Assembly (NCBI GenBank): GCA_934661005.1
Contig: CAKUIK010000002.1
Location: 1 to 64,000 of the forward strand
From: an uncultured Slackia sp.
GTDB taxonomy: Bacteria; Actinomycetota; Coriobacteriia; Coriobacteriales; Eggerthellaceae
Reading direction: 5' to 3'
Length of the DNA: 64,000 nt
Part shown: one piece after another, positions 52,625-62,150 of the stretch
Layout of the letters: each line of letters opens with the position of its first letter
Position numbering within the stretch: the first letter of the stretch is position 1
Notes under the pieces: model-generated
The model's database searches: none
Told to the model about the DNA's origin: nothing
Seen by the model: only the letters and a program-made list of their open reading frames with translations
Position numbers and translations under genes: made by a program

Positions 52625-54121
52625 CTACGCCCCCTTTCGAAGCTTAAAGCTCAGAGCTTCCATAAGATGCTCCTCATCAACCGACTTCGATTCAGCGATG
52701 TCGGCGATTGTGCGCGCGACCATCAAAGCGCGCGTTATACCACGCCCCGAAAGCAGTTGCGTGCGTGATACCGTTTCGAGCAACCCGCGCGTTCGTTGCG
52801 CCATGCGACAGCGAACGAGCAGCGCGCCGACGTCGGCGGCGGCGCTATCGCCGAGTGCAGACCGCCGCCACGAGGCAAACTCGCGCGCCGTCAAAACCCC
52901 TGCAAGCAAACGATCGGAATCGATAGGGTCGCGACCACAGGCGCGATCAAGCATCTCGCCGGGATCGCAACGCCACACATCGACATGCATGTCGATTCGA
53001 TCGAGCAGCGGCCCGCCGATATTTCCCTGATACCGCTCGATTTTCCATTGGGGGCACGTGCATTGCTTCTGAGGATCGCCATAATACCCGCAGGGACACG
53101 GATTGGCCGCCGCAACAAGCGAGAACCTCGCGGGAAGCGTGACGCTTCCGTCGGCGCGCGTTATCACGATGCGGCCCATCTCCATAGGCTGGCGAAGCGC
53201 CTGAAGCGATCGCGAAGAAAATTCCGGCAGCTCGTCGAGAAACAACACGCCCGCATGCGCGAGCGATATCTCCCCTGGATGTACGGGCGTTCCTCCGCCC
53301 ACAAGGCCCGCCACGGTGGCGCTATGATGCACGCGGCGAAACGGCCGCGCGCCCGCGAGAATAGAATCGATAGGCTCGCCCGCCACGGAATGTACGATGG
53401 CGGCTTCGAGCTTTTCGTCATCGGAAAGCGGCGGCAGTATGGAAGGCAGGGCGCGGGCGAGCATGGTTTTGCCCGAGCCCGGAGGCCCCATAAGCAAAAT
53501 GCCATGCCCACCGGCGGCCGCGATTTGCATAGCACGCTTTGCGGCAGCTTGCCCACGAATATCGCCGAAATCGGGCGCATCGATCGACGACGAGGGGGCG
53601 CAGAAATCGAGAGTCGCCACATTCATGGAACGCAAGTTTGCAAGCGAGGGCAATGCGAGCTGTTCCATGCGCTCAAGCGGCGCCCCATCGCGTGCATCGG
53701 CGCTTACCAGCAGCTTGCATCCAAGTTCACGGGCGCAGGCAGCATATGCCAGCGTGCCATATACTGGCCGCACGGAGCCATCGAGTCCCAACTCTCCCAC
53801 TAGCAGGCACTCTTCGAGCGCCTGCGCATCAACTTGTTTAGTTGCGGCCAAAATCGCCGCTGCGATAGGCAAATCAAAGCCCGAACCCGCCTTACGAATG
53901 GAGCTTGGGGCTAAATTCACCACCACTTTATCGCCGGGCATAGTAAAACCGCACGCCTTTATGGCGGCACGCACGCGCTCGCTCGATTCGCGCACCGCGG
54001 CATCGGGCATGCCTACGATGGAAAACCCTGGCAACCCGTTAGAAACAACCACCTCGACAGCCACGGGAATGGCGCGCACACCCACAATGGTCGCCGAATA
54101 CAATGAGCATCGCAATTGCAT
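52625..54121 (-). CDS. comM: ComM/YifB-type Mg-chelatase-like AAA ATPase
   Basis: 498 residues. N-terminal Lon-like domain (NGLPGFSIVGMPDAAVRESSERV), Walker A GPPGSGKTMLARALP, Walker B VLFLDELPEF, and cysteines in CPCGYYGDPQKQCTCP. In competent bacteria ComM helps branch migration during recombination of taken-up DNA. The ATG at 54121 (MQLRCSLYSA) leaves 4 bp to yraN. Confidence 0.93.
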   Translation of the reverse strand: MQLRCSLYSATIVGVRAIPVAVEVVVSNGLPGFSIVGMPDAAVRESSERVRAAIKACGFTMPGDKVVVNLAPSSIRKAGSGFDLPIAAAILAATKQVDAQALEECLLVGELGLDGSVRPVYGTLAYAACARELGCKLLVSADARDGAPLERMEQLALPSLANLRSMNVATLDFCAPSSSIDAPDFGDIRGQAAAKRAMQIAAAGGHGILLMGPPGSGKTMLARALPSILPPLSDDEKLEAAIVHSVAGEPIDSILAGARPFRRVHHSATVAGLVGGGTPVHPGEISLAHAGVLFLDELPEFSSRSLQALRQPMEMGRIVITRADGSVTLPARFSLVAAANPCPCGYYGDPQKQCTCPQWKIERYQGNIGGPLLDRIDMHVDVWRCDPGEMLDRACGRDPIDSDRLLAGVLTAREFASWRRSALGDSAAADVGALLVRCRMAQRTRGLLETVSRTQLLSGRGITRALMVARTIADIAESKSVDEEHLMEALSFKLRKGA

Positions 54122-54125
54122 AGCG

Positions 54126-54620
54126 TCACGCGCCCGCGCCAAAGGCGTTCACGATGTGCTTTACGAAGCCCTTCGAATTCGGCATTGCTTGAATGGCGAT
54201 GACGTCGAATCGTACGCGAGCATCGGAGCCGTCGTATGTGGACAAGAAACTGTAGGCTATGCGTTCATAACGGGCACGCTTCTTCGGCGTAACCGCTTCC
54301 TGGGGAAAGCCCTTATCGCCGCCCGCGCGCGTCTTTACCTCGACGAACACAAGGCAACCATCGTCGAGGGCAATAATGTCGGCTTCTCCGGCAGGACACG
54401 CCCAATTGCGCTCCAAAATGATGTAATCGTTTCGCTTCAGCAGCTCGCAAGCGAGGTCTTCCCCGTATGCACCCAACGTTTTCGGGTCAGAATTCCAACG
54501 CCTGACGAAGGCCACCTCTTCCTCGTCGTCACCCCAGTAGCCCTCATCGGCCGTGGCACATGCGCGGCCGTCGTAGCCATGCACGCATGACGCGTGCGAC
54601 TCATAGAATTCTTCAGTCAT
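54126..54620 (-). CDS. UPF0102 (YraN) family endonuclease-like protein
   Basis: 164 residues. The family core is GAYGEDLACELLKRNDYIILERNW, AGEADIIALDDGCLVFVEVKTR, with the D-ExK nuclease-like residues. About 45 residues stand before the core, including HASCVHGYDGRACATAD, which is longer than the usual YraN of about 120 residues. AAAGGGG lies before the ATG at 54620. It is conserved in the rnhB-yraN-comM-dprA order. Function unknown. Confidence 0.88.
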   Translation of the reverse strand: MTEEFYESHASCVHGYDGRACATADEGYWGDDEEEVAFVRRWNSDPKTLGAYGEDLACELLKRNDYIILERNWACPAGEADIIALDDGCLVFVEVKTRAGGDKGFPQEAVTPKKRARYERIAYSFLSTYDGSDARVRFDVIAIQAMPNSKGFVKHIVNAFGAGA

Positions 54621-54844
54621 GGCATCCCCTTTCTCGTACGACGAGTGTAGAGGGGAAACCTTGCCCATTCCTTGCCCACATGAGGCGACATTCATCGCGA
54701 TTTCCTCGCGGTTACCGAGCAATCGCCCAACGTTTTCCTCGGCTTGTATCGCAATCTTTCTTCGTTTTTAACGCGCTTTCCCGCATTTTTCCCGCAATTC
54801 GCAGACGAGTTCCCATGCGTTCCGCGCCGTTTGCGAAAGACGTT

Positions 54845-55636
54845 CTAGAACAGCGTTTCCTGCGTCCATGCGCGGCAGAAGCTCGCACGATGCACGGGAG
54901 AAAGCCCATACTGCTTTATCGCCTCGATATGGTCGGCGCTCGCATAGCCTTTGTTCGACTCGAAACCGTAATGCGGAAATTGCTCGGCATAGCGGCACAT
55001 AAGCGCATCACGGTCAACCTTCGCAATGATGGATGCCGCCGCGATAGTCGCGCATTTCCCGTCGCCCTTCACGATGTTGACCTCGCGCGCATCGAGATGC
55101 TGCGCGTTGCCATCGAGCAGCACGGCATCGAGCGAAGCGCCCTTCGCGCAAAGCTGCTCTTCGATTGCCGCAATGGCTCGTAAATTCGCCGTGCGCAAAG
55201 CCCACGTCATGCCGTGTTCGTCAATCTCGTGAGGCTGGATGTACTCGATATCCCAAGCGATGGCCACTTCGCGCACCACAGCGGCAATTTCCTCGCGATG
55301 TTCGGGTGAAAGCTGTTTAGAGTCGTTCACGCCCTCCACGCGAGGATTCTCGGGGAGCACCACGGCCCCAATGGCGAGCGGGCCAGCCACAGGGCCCCTG
55401 CCCACCTCGTCGAGGCCCACGGCAACGCCGCCGCACGCAAGCTTGGCCTGGAAGCTGTACATACCCTCCAAGCGAGCCGCTTCCGCCTCCTGCGCAGCAA
55501 GCCTGCGGGCGGCGCTCTTCAACGCAGCCTTGACGCCCTTGCGCTCGTCGGCGGCAAGAGCGCGAGAGAGTGTTTCGAATTCTGCGCGATTCGCGCCTTT
55601 CAGCGCCCCTCGTATTTCGGCAAGTGTCTGAGCCAT
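54845..55636 (-). CDS. rnhB: Ribonuclease HII
   Basis: 263 residues. Catalytic acidic residues in VGLDEVGRGPVAG (DE), LLDGNAQHLDA and ASIIAKVDRDALM. An N-terminal helical extension of about 70 residues resembles the longer Bacillus-type RNase HII. It removes RNA from RNA-DNA hybrids. It follows rplS in the same direction. Confidence 0.95.
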   Translation of the reverse strand: MAQTLAEIRGALKGANRAEFETLSRALAADERKGVKAALKSAARRLAAQEAEAARLEGMYSFQAKLACGGVAVGLDEVGRGPVAGPLAIGAVVLPENPRVEGVNDSKQLSPEHREEIAAVVREVAIAWDIEYIQPHEIDEHGMTWALRTANLRAIAAIEEQLCAKGASLDAVLLDGNAQHLDAREVNIVKGDGKCATIAAASIIAKVDRDALMCRYAEQFPHYGFESNKGYASADHIEAIKQYGLSPVHRASFCRAWTQETLF

Positions 55637-55756
55637 TCGTTCCCCTTATTTCCGAGCGACGTTTCCTTTTCCGTGCGGCGAAGCATTTCAGCACCGCCAG
55701 CGCCACGTGCGAACAATGCCACGACCGGCAACGAGAATGCCCCATCACACGGAAAA

Positions 55757-55788
55757 CGATACAAGAAAGGGGTCCCGAAGGACCCCTT
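55757..55788 (-). terminator. Intrinsic terminator of rplS
   Basis: On the minus strand AAGGGGTCC-TTCG-GGACCCCTT is followed by TCTTGTA, 24 bp after the rplS stop. Confidence 0.8.
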
Positions 55789-55812
55789 CCAAAGCACCAA
55801 TTCGGTAAAGAC

Positions 55813-56154
55813 TTAGAATGCCTTTTCCTTGATCTTGGCAGCCTTGCCCACCTTGTCGCGCAGGTAGTACAGCTTGGCACGACGAACCTTGCCGTGACGC
55901 ACAACCTCGATCTTCTCGATCTTGGGGGAGTGTACGGGGAAGGTACGCTCAACGCCAACGCCGAAGCTGATCTTGCGGACGGTGAAGGTCTCGCGGCAGG
56001 TGTGGCCGTGACGACGAATGACGTCGCCCTGGAAAACCTGGATGCGCTCGCGGTTACCCTCGGTAATGCGATAGTGCACCTTGACCGTGTCGCCGACGTT
56101 GAACGGGGCGACTTCCTTGATCTGCTGCTGCTCGATAGCGCGGATGATATCCAT
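55813..56154 (-). CDS. rplS: 50S ribosomal protein L19
   Basis: 113 residues with family features: [38 protein letters not shown] and KLYYLRD. It lies at the interface of the two ribosomal subunits. It has its own promoter and a leader of about 220 bases. Confidence 0.97.
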   Translation of the reverse strand: MDIIRAIEQQQIKEVAPFNVGDTVKVHYRITEGNRERIQVFQGDVIRRHGHTCRETFTVRKISFGVGVERTFPVHSPKIEKIEVVRHGKVRRAKLYYLRDKVGKAAKIKEKAF

Positions 56155-56380
56155 TTCGTTTCCTTCTGCTAGTCTTTCCTTCGACTGTGCTGCTTAAAAC
56201 GCCAGTTTCGGATTCGCCTTCGCGCTTATGCGCGGGCATCGCATGCAATGCCCAACTCAGCTGAACCCTTCAAGGTTCTGAACAAAACCTGGCACCGCAG
56301 CAGAGGTCGGATGGAAACGAACGCGACCCGAAGGTTGCTCGTTCCGACGTGAAGCGGAGCGCTTAAGAAGCCGACGTTGA

Positions 56381-56409
56381 ATTATAGCAGAGACGCAATA
56401 CCGTTCCAA
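56381..56409 (-). promoter_or_regulatory. Promoter of rplS
   Basis: On the minus strand -35 TTGGAA (56404-56409), 17-base spacer, -10 TATAAT (56381-56386). This is the best consensus match in the window. The transcript would carry about 215 untranslated bases before the rplS ATG (56154), containing a GAACC-CTTCAA-GGTTC hairpin near 56264-56279. The rest of the 56155-56583 gap shows no gene. Confidence 0.75.
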
Positions 56410-56583
56410 GCACTTTTTAGCCTCAGAGCAGGCGAACACAACTTATGCAAATTGACGTGCGAAATGCGGTTATAGCGCGCTTTATGCCGCTCGCCCATTG
56501 CGCCAGGCCGCTCGTCAGCAATGCCCGCATGGCGATGCGATTCCCTTACGCCGACGCCGCGATTCAGCCTCGCCCAAAAACTT

Positions 56584-57075
56584 TTAGCGAATATTGGGAA
56601 GGCCAACCCCAGCGAGCATCTCGCGCTCACGGGCCTCCATGGCTTCGGCCTCTTCGTCGGAATGCACGTGGTCCCACCCGCACAGATGCAGAAGGCCGTG
56701 CACGAGCAGCACCGCGAGTTCCTCTTGAGGCGTGGTGCCGAACTGGGCCGTTTGGGCACGCGCGTAGTCGGAAGCGATAATAATATCGCCAAGCATGAAC
56801 GGCTCATCGTCGGGAACGCCCGCATCGTCATAAGCAGCTCCCCCATCGAAATCGTCGTCGAGGCCATCGCACTCGAAGCTGAGCACGTCGGTCGCACGGT
56901 CGATTCCGCGGTATTCCTTATTCAGGCGATGGACCTCTTCGTCGGTGGTCAGCGTAATGGATACCTCGGTTGTGGCAGGGCACCCTTCCTGCTCAAGCAC
57001 ATATTGCGTGATGCCTTCAATGTCGACACCGCTAGCAATGTCGGCGCCATGCTCAATTTCGATTTCGATGTTCAT
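56584..57075 (-). CDS. ybeY: rRNA maturation endonuclease YbeY
   Basis: 163 residues. Zinc site HGLLHLCGWDH, preceded by LNKEYRGIDRATDVLSF. It acts in 16S rRNA 3' maturation and ribosome quality control. An acidic insertion (CDGLDDDFDGGAAYDDAG) precedes the LGDIIIA strand. It starts one base before the rsmE stop codon ends. Confidence 0.95.
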   Translation of the reverse strand: MNIEIEIEHGADIASGVDIEGITQYVLEQEGCPATTEVSITLTTDEEVHRLNKEYRGIDRATDVLSFECDGLDDDFDGGAAYDDAGVPDDEPFMLGDIIIASDYARAQTAQFGTTPQEELAVLLVHGLLHLCGWDHVHSDEEAEAMEAREREMLAGVGLPNIR

Positions 57076-57867
57076 TTAAAAGCCTTTCTTATCGGCGCCC
57101 ATGCCTCCGCATGCATACAGCACAAGCGCGGGGGCAACGATTCCTGCGGTTTCGGTGCGAAGGATTGAGGGGCCAAGCGTCACGGGCCAGGCGTTATCGC
57201 CCGACGTGAGCGCTTCGACCTCGTCGGGCGAAAGGCCGCCCTCGGGACCCACCACCACGGCCACCTTCGGCGCGTTGGCGACGGCATTGCCGAACGCGCG
57301 TTCGAGCGCGCCGGCGATGGTCTTCGTAGACGGGCATTCTTCCCAACACACGAGCACGCAGTCAAATTCGCGCAGCAGCTGCACCGCCTGCTTCACCGTA
57401 TGCGGCTCATGCACGCGCGGCTCGACCATGCGTCCCGATTGCATCGCCGCGGAATGCGCGATTGCTTGCCAGCGGGCAAGCTTGGACTTCGCCTTTTTCG
57501 CATCGAGCTTCATGACGCAACGCGAGCTCGAAAGCGGCACGAAGGAGTCGATTCCGACCTCGGTCGCATGGCGAATGATGTCGTCCATCTTGTCGCCTTT
57601 GGCAAGGCCTTGAAACAGCGCGATGCTCGCAGGCGCATGCGGCGCATCGAGATGCTGGGCGATGCGAGCCTTCAGGCCATCGTCCACCGAGGTGATCTCT
57701 AATTCAAAATAGTCGCTCGACGCATCGACGACGCTTATGTGCTCGCCTTCGGACAGTCGCAGCACGCGCGCGTGCTTGGCGTCTTCGGCGGAAAGACGCA
57801 CGGGAAATTCCTGCGCCGTCTCTTCGGCAATAACTTGGCCATCGAGGAAAAAGTGGTGAAGTGACAT
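57076..57867 (-). CDS. rsmE: 16S rRNA (uracil-1498-N3)-methyltransferase
   Basis: 263 residues with the SPOUT knot motifs VVGPEGGLSPDEVEAL and LGPSILRTETA. It methylates U1498 of 16S rRNA using S-adenosylmethionine. GGGAG precedes the ATG. Part of the mtaB-dgkA-rsmE-ybeY run. Confidence 0.94.
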   Translation of the reverse strand: MSLHHFFLDGQVIAEETAQEFPVRLSAEDAKHARVLRLSEGEHISVVDASSDYFELEITSVDDGLKARIAQHLDAPHAPASIALFQGLAKGDKMDDIIRHATEVGIDSFVPLSSSRCVMKLDAKKAKSKLARWQAIAHSAAMQSGRMVEPRVHEPHTVKQAVQLLREFDCVLVCWEECPSTKTIAGALERAFGNAVANAPKVAVVVGPEGGLSPDEVEALTSGDNAWPVTLGPSILRTETAGIVAPALVLYACGGMGADKKGF

Positions 57868-57879
57868 GCGTTTGTCTCC

Positions 57880-58371
57880 CTATGCTCCCAGCAGCGTCAA
57901 AAGCGCCGGAACGAATACGATAAGACCCGCTACCACGCTTGCACACGCCGTGATAAGGGCAGCGCCTGCCGCACAATCTTTCGCGCGCTTGGCGAGCGGG
58001 TGAATGCCGGGCGAGGCCAAATCGACGATCGCTTCTATTGCCGTGTTCATGGTTTCCATCGCGAGCTGCACGCCCACGCATACCGCGACCACGGCCCAAC
58101 CCCATGCGGGCACCTGCAAAACGGCGCATGCCGCGAAAGCCGCGAAAGCCGCCACGACATCGACCTTGAAATTGCGCTCGCTACTCGCCTGCGCCACGCC
58201 CGAAGTGGCGTAGCCGAACGATTTCACGAGGTTGTTCTTGCGCTTCAACGTCTCACCGGTTTCGCCCGCATCGGCGCCGGATGCATTATGGCTCGTGGCG
58301 CGCGCACGTTCGTCCGCATTCTCGTTTTCAAGGTCACCAGACGCCTTGGGCAATGCATTTTTCTCGATCAT
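57880..58371 (-). CDS. dgkA: Diacylglycerol / undecaprenol kinase family protein
   Basis: 163 residues. C-terminal part has three membrane helices and the family motifs ERNFKVDVVAAF and METMNTAIEAIVDL followed by HPLAKRAKDCAAGA. The first 50 residues are hydrophilic and not typical. In Gram-positives such enzymes phosphorylate undecaprenol. The ATG at 58371 overlaps the mtaB stop by 4 bp (ATGA). Confidence 0.88.
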   Translation of the reverse strand: MIEKNALPKASGDLENENADERARATSHNASGADAGETGETLKRKNNLVKSFGYATSGVAQASSERNFKVDVVAAFAAFAACAVLQVPAWGWAVVAVCVGVQLAMETMNTAIEAIVDLASPGIHPLAKRAKDCAAGAALITACASVVAGLIVFVPALLTLLGA

Positions 58372-59612
58372 AGCTCGCACTCCACCAATTCGCCCACGGC
58401 ACTGCCCTTGGGGGCATCGATTACGTGGTAGCTCTCGGTTGTCGCACGACCTTCCGACTCGACCAGGGCCAATTCGCTCATGCCGCGGCGGCGGGTCAAG
58501 TCGTCGGCGCGAAGGCGCTCCTCTATGGCTTCGAGCCTTTTCGCACGCTCGGCCTTCACTTCGGGCGAAACCTGGTCGTCGCGCTCGGCGGCAGGCGTTC
58601 CCGCGCGCTTCGAATAGCGGAAGATATGCATTTTCGAGAAGCGGCATGCTTCGGCCACACGGCACGTTTCGAGGAAGTCTTCCTCAGTTTCGCCCGGAAA
58701 GCCAACGATGACGTCGGTCGAAAGCGAGAGCCGCGGCATGGCGGCATGCAGTTTTTCGACCAAATCCAAGAAACGCTCGGCATTGTAGGGGCGACGCATT
58801 TCGCGCAACACCTTGCTCGAACCCGATTGCAACGGCAGGTGCAAGTGACGGCAGATGCGGCCGTTCGACGCGGCCATAAGCTCGATAAGATCGTCGTCGA
58901 CATCGCGCGGTTCGATCGACGATACGCGGAAGCGCACGCGCGGCACCACGCCAAGGCCGCAATCGGCGGGGAATTCCTCGTCGACCGCTTTCATGAGGCA
59001 TCGCAGCAAGTCGGCCAGACGCATGTCGCCTTCGCGATATGAGCCCAAATTGATGCCCGTAAGCACGATTTCGCGCACGCCCGCGCGCGCGAGTTCTCGC
59101 ACCTCGGCGACGATTTCCTCGGAAGGCCGCGACGTCGCGCGACCGCGCGCAACGTGCACGATGCAATAGGTGCATGCATTGTTGCAGCCGTCTTGCACCT
59201 TCACGCCGACGCGCGTAGGGAAATCTTCGCCCGCCCGAATGGAAGCAAGAACGGGCGATTCGCTCGTCTGTGCGCCAAGCATGTCGGCCATGGCGCCCTT
59301 CGGCACCACTTCGATGCGGGGATCCATATCGGTATAGGTAATGGGATCGATGGCCGCGGCGCAGCCGGTCACGACGACGCGTGCGAAATCATTCGCGCGC
59401 AACGCCTGGCGCACGGCCTTGCGCGTTTTCTTTTCCGCTTCGCCCGTAACGGTGCACGTGTTCACCACGATGAAATCGGCAGCCTCAATAGGCACCTCTC
59501 GCCCGCCGCCAGCAATAAGGGCGGCAGCGAAATCGTCGCTTTCAACACGATTCACCTTGCAACCAAGGTTCACCACATGAAAAGCGGCCGCATTGTTTTT
59601 GGTCAGTTCCAA
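58368..59612 (-). CDS. mtaB: tRNA t6A methylthiotransferase MtaB
   Basis: 414 residues. N-terminal methylthiotransferase domain (VNLGCKVNRVESDD, VNTCTVTGEAEKKTRK), radical SAM motif CNNACTYCIVHVARG, and a C-terminal TRAM-like region. It adds the 2-methylthio group to t6A37 of tRNAs reading ANN codons. The start appears to be TTG at 59612 with AAGGA 9 bases upstream; a stop codon directly before excludes an earlier start. Confidence 0.94.
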   Translation of the reverse strand: MELTKNNAAAFHVVNLGCKVNRVESDDFAAALIAGGGREVPIEAADFIVVNTCTVTGEAEKKTRKAVRQALRANDFARVVVTGCAAAIDPITYTDMDPRIEVVPKGAMADMLGAQTSESPVLASIRAGEDFPTRVGVKVQDGCNNACTYCIVHVARGRATSRPSEEIVAEVRELARAGVREIVLTGINLGSYREGDMRLADLLRCLMKAVDEEFPADCGLGVVPRVRFRVSSIEPRDVDDDLIELMAASNGRICRHLHLPLQSGSSKVLREMRRPYNAERFLDLVEKLHAAMPRLSLSTDVIVGFPGETEEDFLETCRVAEACRFSKMHIFRYSKRAGTPAAERDDQVSPEVKAERAKRLEAIEERLRADDLTRRRGMSELALVESEGRATTESYHVIDAPKGSAVGELVECEL

Positions 59613-59713
59613 CTAAAGCATTCCTTGCATTCGGCCGAGCAACGGCAGTCAGACAACAATCGTTCGTTTCAGGCAACCAGTGTACCCGAAACGAAAGCGG
59701 AAACACCGTTCCA

Positions 59714-59746
59714 ACAAAAAGGCACCCGGCTTCAAAGCCAGGTGCC
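59714..59746 (-). terminator. Terminator of the hrcA-dnaJ operon
   Basis: On the minus strand GGCACCTGGCTT pairs with AAGCCGGGTGCC (one mismatch) and is followed by TTTTTGTTGG, 10 bp after the dnaJ stop. Confidence 0.88.
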
Positions 59747-59755
59747 CCGTGTTCC

Positions 59756-60889
59756 TTAGTTAAACGCGTCGCGCAACTTCTGCAACGGACTGCGCGGTGC
59801 AGCCACGTCTTCGCCGAATTCCTCGGCCACCTTTTCGAGCAGTTCGCGCTGCTTCTTGGTAACTTTCTTCGGGATGAGCACGGTCACATGCACGTACATA
59901 TCGCCGCGTTCGGTAGACTTCAGGCGAGGCATGCCCATACCCTTCACGCGGACGACCTGCTCGTTTTGGCAGCCCTCGGGAATGCGGACCTTTACCTTTT
60001 CGTCGTGGAAAATGCCGTCGATTTCGATTTCCGCGCCGAGCGTCGCTTGAATGAAGCTCACGTTCGCGCGGGCGTGCAGATTGTCGCCCTCGCGCTCGAA
60101 GAACTCATGCGGCTGAATGCGGCACGTCACAATAAGATCGCCCGGACGAGCGCCATGCATGCCGGCCTCGCCAAAGCCCGTCACGCGCAGCTGCTGGCCC
60201 TCGCGAATGCCCGCAGGAACTTCCACGGTGACATGCTGGCGATCGGGGATGCGGCCCTGGCCTTCGCACTCCTCGCAAGGCTTGTCGATGACCTTGCCCG
60301 TGCCGCCGCACGTGGAACACGTGGAGGCGGTTTGCATATCGCCCAGGAAGGTGTGCTGCACGGTGACCACGCGACCGCGACCATGGCAATCGGGGCAATC
60401 GATTTCCTTGCCGCCTTCTGCCTTGCCGCTTCCGCTGCATACCTCACACGGCGCCAAACGGTCGTACACGATTTCCTTTTTCGCGCCTGCAGCGACCTCT
60501 TCGAGCGTCAGGCGAAGGCCAACGCCCATATCGCGGCCTTCTTTGCGCACCGTAGCGCGACCGCCCGCAGCGCCGCCGAAGAAGCTCGAGAAGATATCGC
60601 CCATGCCGCCGAAGCCGCCGCCGAAAATGTCTTCGAAATCGACATTGTATCCGCCGGCCGGACCGCCCGACGCGCCGGGAATCGTGCCGAAGCGGTCATA
60701 CTGCGCGCGCTTATTCGCGTCGGAGAGCACGTCGTAGGCTTCGTTCAATTCCTTGAAACGCTCTTCCGCGTCGGGCGCCTTGTTCACGTCGGGGTGAAGC
60801 TCGCGCGCCTTGCGGCGAAACGCCTTCTTGATTTCGACGTCGGTTGCATCTTTGCTGACGCCCAAAATGGCGTAGAGATCTTTAGCCAT
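59756..60889 (-). CDS. dnaJ: Chaperone DnaJ
   Basis: 377 residues. J-domain with HPD ([11 protein letters not shown]), Gly/Phe-rich region, four CxxCxGxG zinc motifs ([32 protein letters not shown]) and the C-terminal substrate-binding domain. It delivers clients to DnaK. It follows hrcA by 21 bp. dnaK and grpE are not in the window. Confidence 0.96.
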   Translation of the reverse strand: MAKDLYAILGVSKDATDVEIKKAFRRKARELHPDVNKAPDAEERFKELNEAYDVLSDANKRAQYDRFGTIPGASGGPAGGYNVDFEDIFGGGFGGMGDIFSSFFGGAAGGRATVRKEGRDMGVGLRLTLEEVAAGAKKEIVYDRLAPCEVCSGSGKAEGGKEIDCPDCHGRGRVVTVQHTFLGDMQTASTCSTCGGTGKVIDKPCEECEGQGRIPDRQHVTVEVPAGIREGQQLRVTGFGEAGMHGARPGDLIVTCRIQPHEFFEREGDNLHARANVSFIQATLGAEIEIDGIFHDEKVKVRIPEGCQNEQVVRVKGMGMPRLKSTERGDMYVHVTVLIPKKVTKKQRELLEKVAEEFGEDVAAPRSPLQKLRDAFN

Positions 60890-60910
60890 AGTGTGTGTGA
60901 GCCTTCCTAT

Positions 60911-61921
60911 TTACAAATCTTTCAGCGCGCTTTTCGCGGAGCGCACTACGCTGATGACGTTTGAATAATCCATGCGCGTGGGGCCGATGACGGCAACCAC
61001 GCCCTGAGCCTCGCCGGAACCGTATTGGGCGGCGACCACTGAAACCCCCGAAAGCTCGCTCGCGGAGTTTTCCTTACCGATGCGAACTTCAAGCGAATCG
61101 GAAGCGTTGCCCCCAGAACCAACGTCGTCGAAAAGGTGCATGAGCACCGTATCGTCTTCGAGCACCTGAAGCACGGGCAACGCGGCAGACGACTTGCTGA
61201 ATTCGGGCTTGCTCAGCAATGCCGACATGCCCAAACTGTGGGCGCGGCCCTCGTCGGCCTTCGCCATGCATGCCACAAGCTCGTCAATCACGATACGCGC
61301 AAGCGGGCTGGAAAGCGCCTCGATGCGCACCCCTTTCGCCTTGCGCACTTCAGAAATCGAACGACCCGAAAGGGCGGCGTTCAGGGCATTCTGCACATCG
61401 GCGAGTTCGTCGGCAGAAACGTCTTCCGCAAATTCAACCGAACGGTTGAATACCTGGCCGTCATCGGTGACGACAACCATGAGCATGCGGCGCGGCGCCA
61501 TGGACACGAGCGATATTTGCTTCACCGAAGACGCGAGCAAGGAAGGCGCGACGACGACCGAAAGGCAATCGGTCAAACGGGACAGAGCCGCCGACGTTTG
61601 CTCCATAAGATCGTCCATCTTCGTGGCCGCATCGCGCACGTCATCGAACATGCCGCCGCTGGCATCTTCGCCGTATTCGCGCGAAAGCAGATCATCGACG
61701 AACGCTCGATAGCCCGCATCGGTCGGAACGCGGCCTGCAGAGGTGTGCGGAGAAGTGAGGTAGCCTTCGTCTTCGAGCACCGAGAGCTCATTGCGAACCG
61801 TAGCCGAAGAGACGCCGAGCCGATAGCGATCGACCAGGGTGCGCGAGCCCACAGGCTGCGCGTTGGCGATGTATTCCTCGATAAGCGCTTGAAGCACTTT
61901 CTGTCGACGGTCGGACAACAA
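60911..61921 (-). CDS. hrcA: Heat-inducible transcription repressor HrcA
   Basis: 336 residues from the proposed TTG start at 61921. Winged helix DRYRLGVSSATVRNELSVLE and SPHTSAGRVPTDAGYRAFVD are diagnostic. It represses heat-shock genes through CIRCE. AAAGGAGC lies 9 bases before the TTG, while the ATG at 61975 has no ribosome site and would add residues unlike HrcA. The CIRCE-like operator at 62010-62036 points to self-regulation. Confidence 0.92.
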   Translation of the reverse strand: MLSDRRQKVLQALIEEYIANAQPVGSRTLVDRYRLGVSSATVRNELSVLEDEGYLTSPHTSAGRVPTDAGYRAFVDDLLSREYGEDASGGMFDDVRDAATKMDDLMEQTSAALSRLTDCLSVVVAPSLLASSVKQISLVSMAPRRMLMVVVTDDGQVFNRSVEFAEDVSADELADVQNALNAALSGRSISEVRKAKGVRIEALSSPLARIVIDELVACMAKADEGRAHSLGMSALLSKPEFSKSSAALPVLQVLEDDTVLMHLFDDVGSGGNASDSLEVRIGKENSASELSGVSVVAAQYGSGEAQGVVAVIGPTRMDYSNVISVVRSAKSALKDL

Positions 61922-62009
61922 CGGCGTTTCGCTCCTTTCGGCTCTCAAGACACAGGCAGGTTTTTCGTACAACAAAATACGCGCCCGTGCGCGTTATGCG
62001 AAATGGATT

Positions 62010-62036
62010 CTAGCAGCGATGCCGCGCGAGTGCTAA
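62010..62036 (-). promoter_or_regulatory. CIRCE-like operator overlapping the hrcA promoter
   Basis: On the minus strand one half is the exact consensus TTAGCACTC, then 9 bases, then CGCTGCTAG in place of GAGTGCTAA (5 of 9 match). A -10 TAGAAT overlaps the degenerate half, and TTAGCA stands 18 bases before it as a -35. HrcA binding would block the promoter. Confidence 0.65.
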
Positions 62037-62105
62037 CAATCCAGAGAAACGATACCGTTCTGTCACGCTGAGGAAAGAAAAGCACCCACGATGCTGCGGA
62101 AACGA

Positions 62106-62129
62106 CAAGAAACCCGGCTTGAAGCCGGG
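62106..62129 (-). terminator. Terminator of the hemW-dus operon
   Basis: On the minus strand CCCGGCTTCAAGCCGGG is followed by TTTCTTG, 22 bp after the dihydrouridine synthase stop. Confidence 0.75.
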
Positions 62130-62150
62130 CATTTCGCGAAAACGATGCGA

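Noticed and set aside
52310..53030. Overlapping plus-strand frames opposite dprA and comM
   Set aside because: They are proline/arginine-rich shadows without start signals, and both minus-strand genes have full family motifs.
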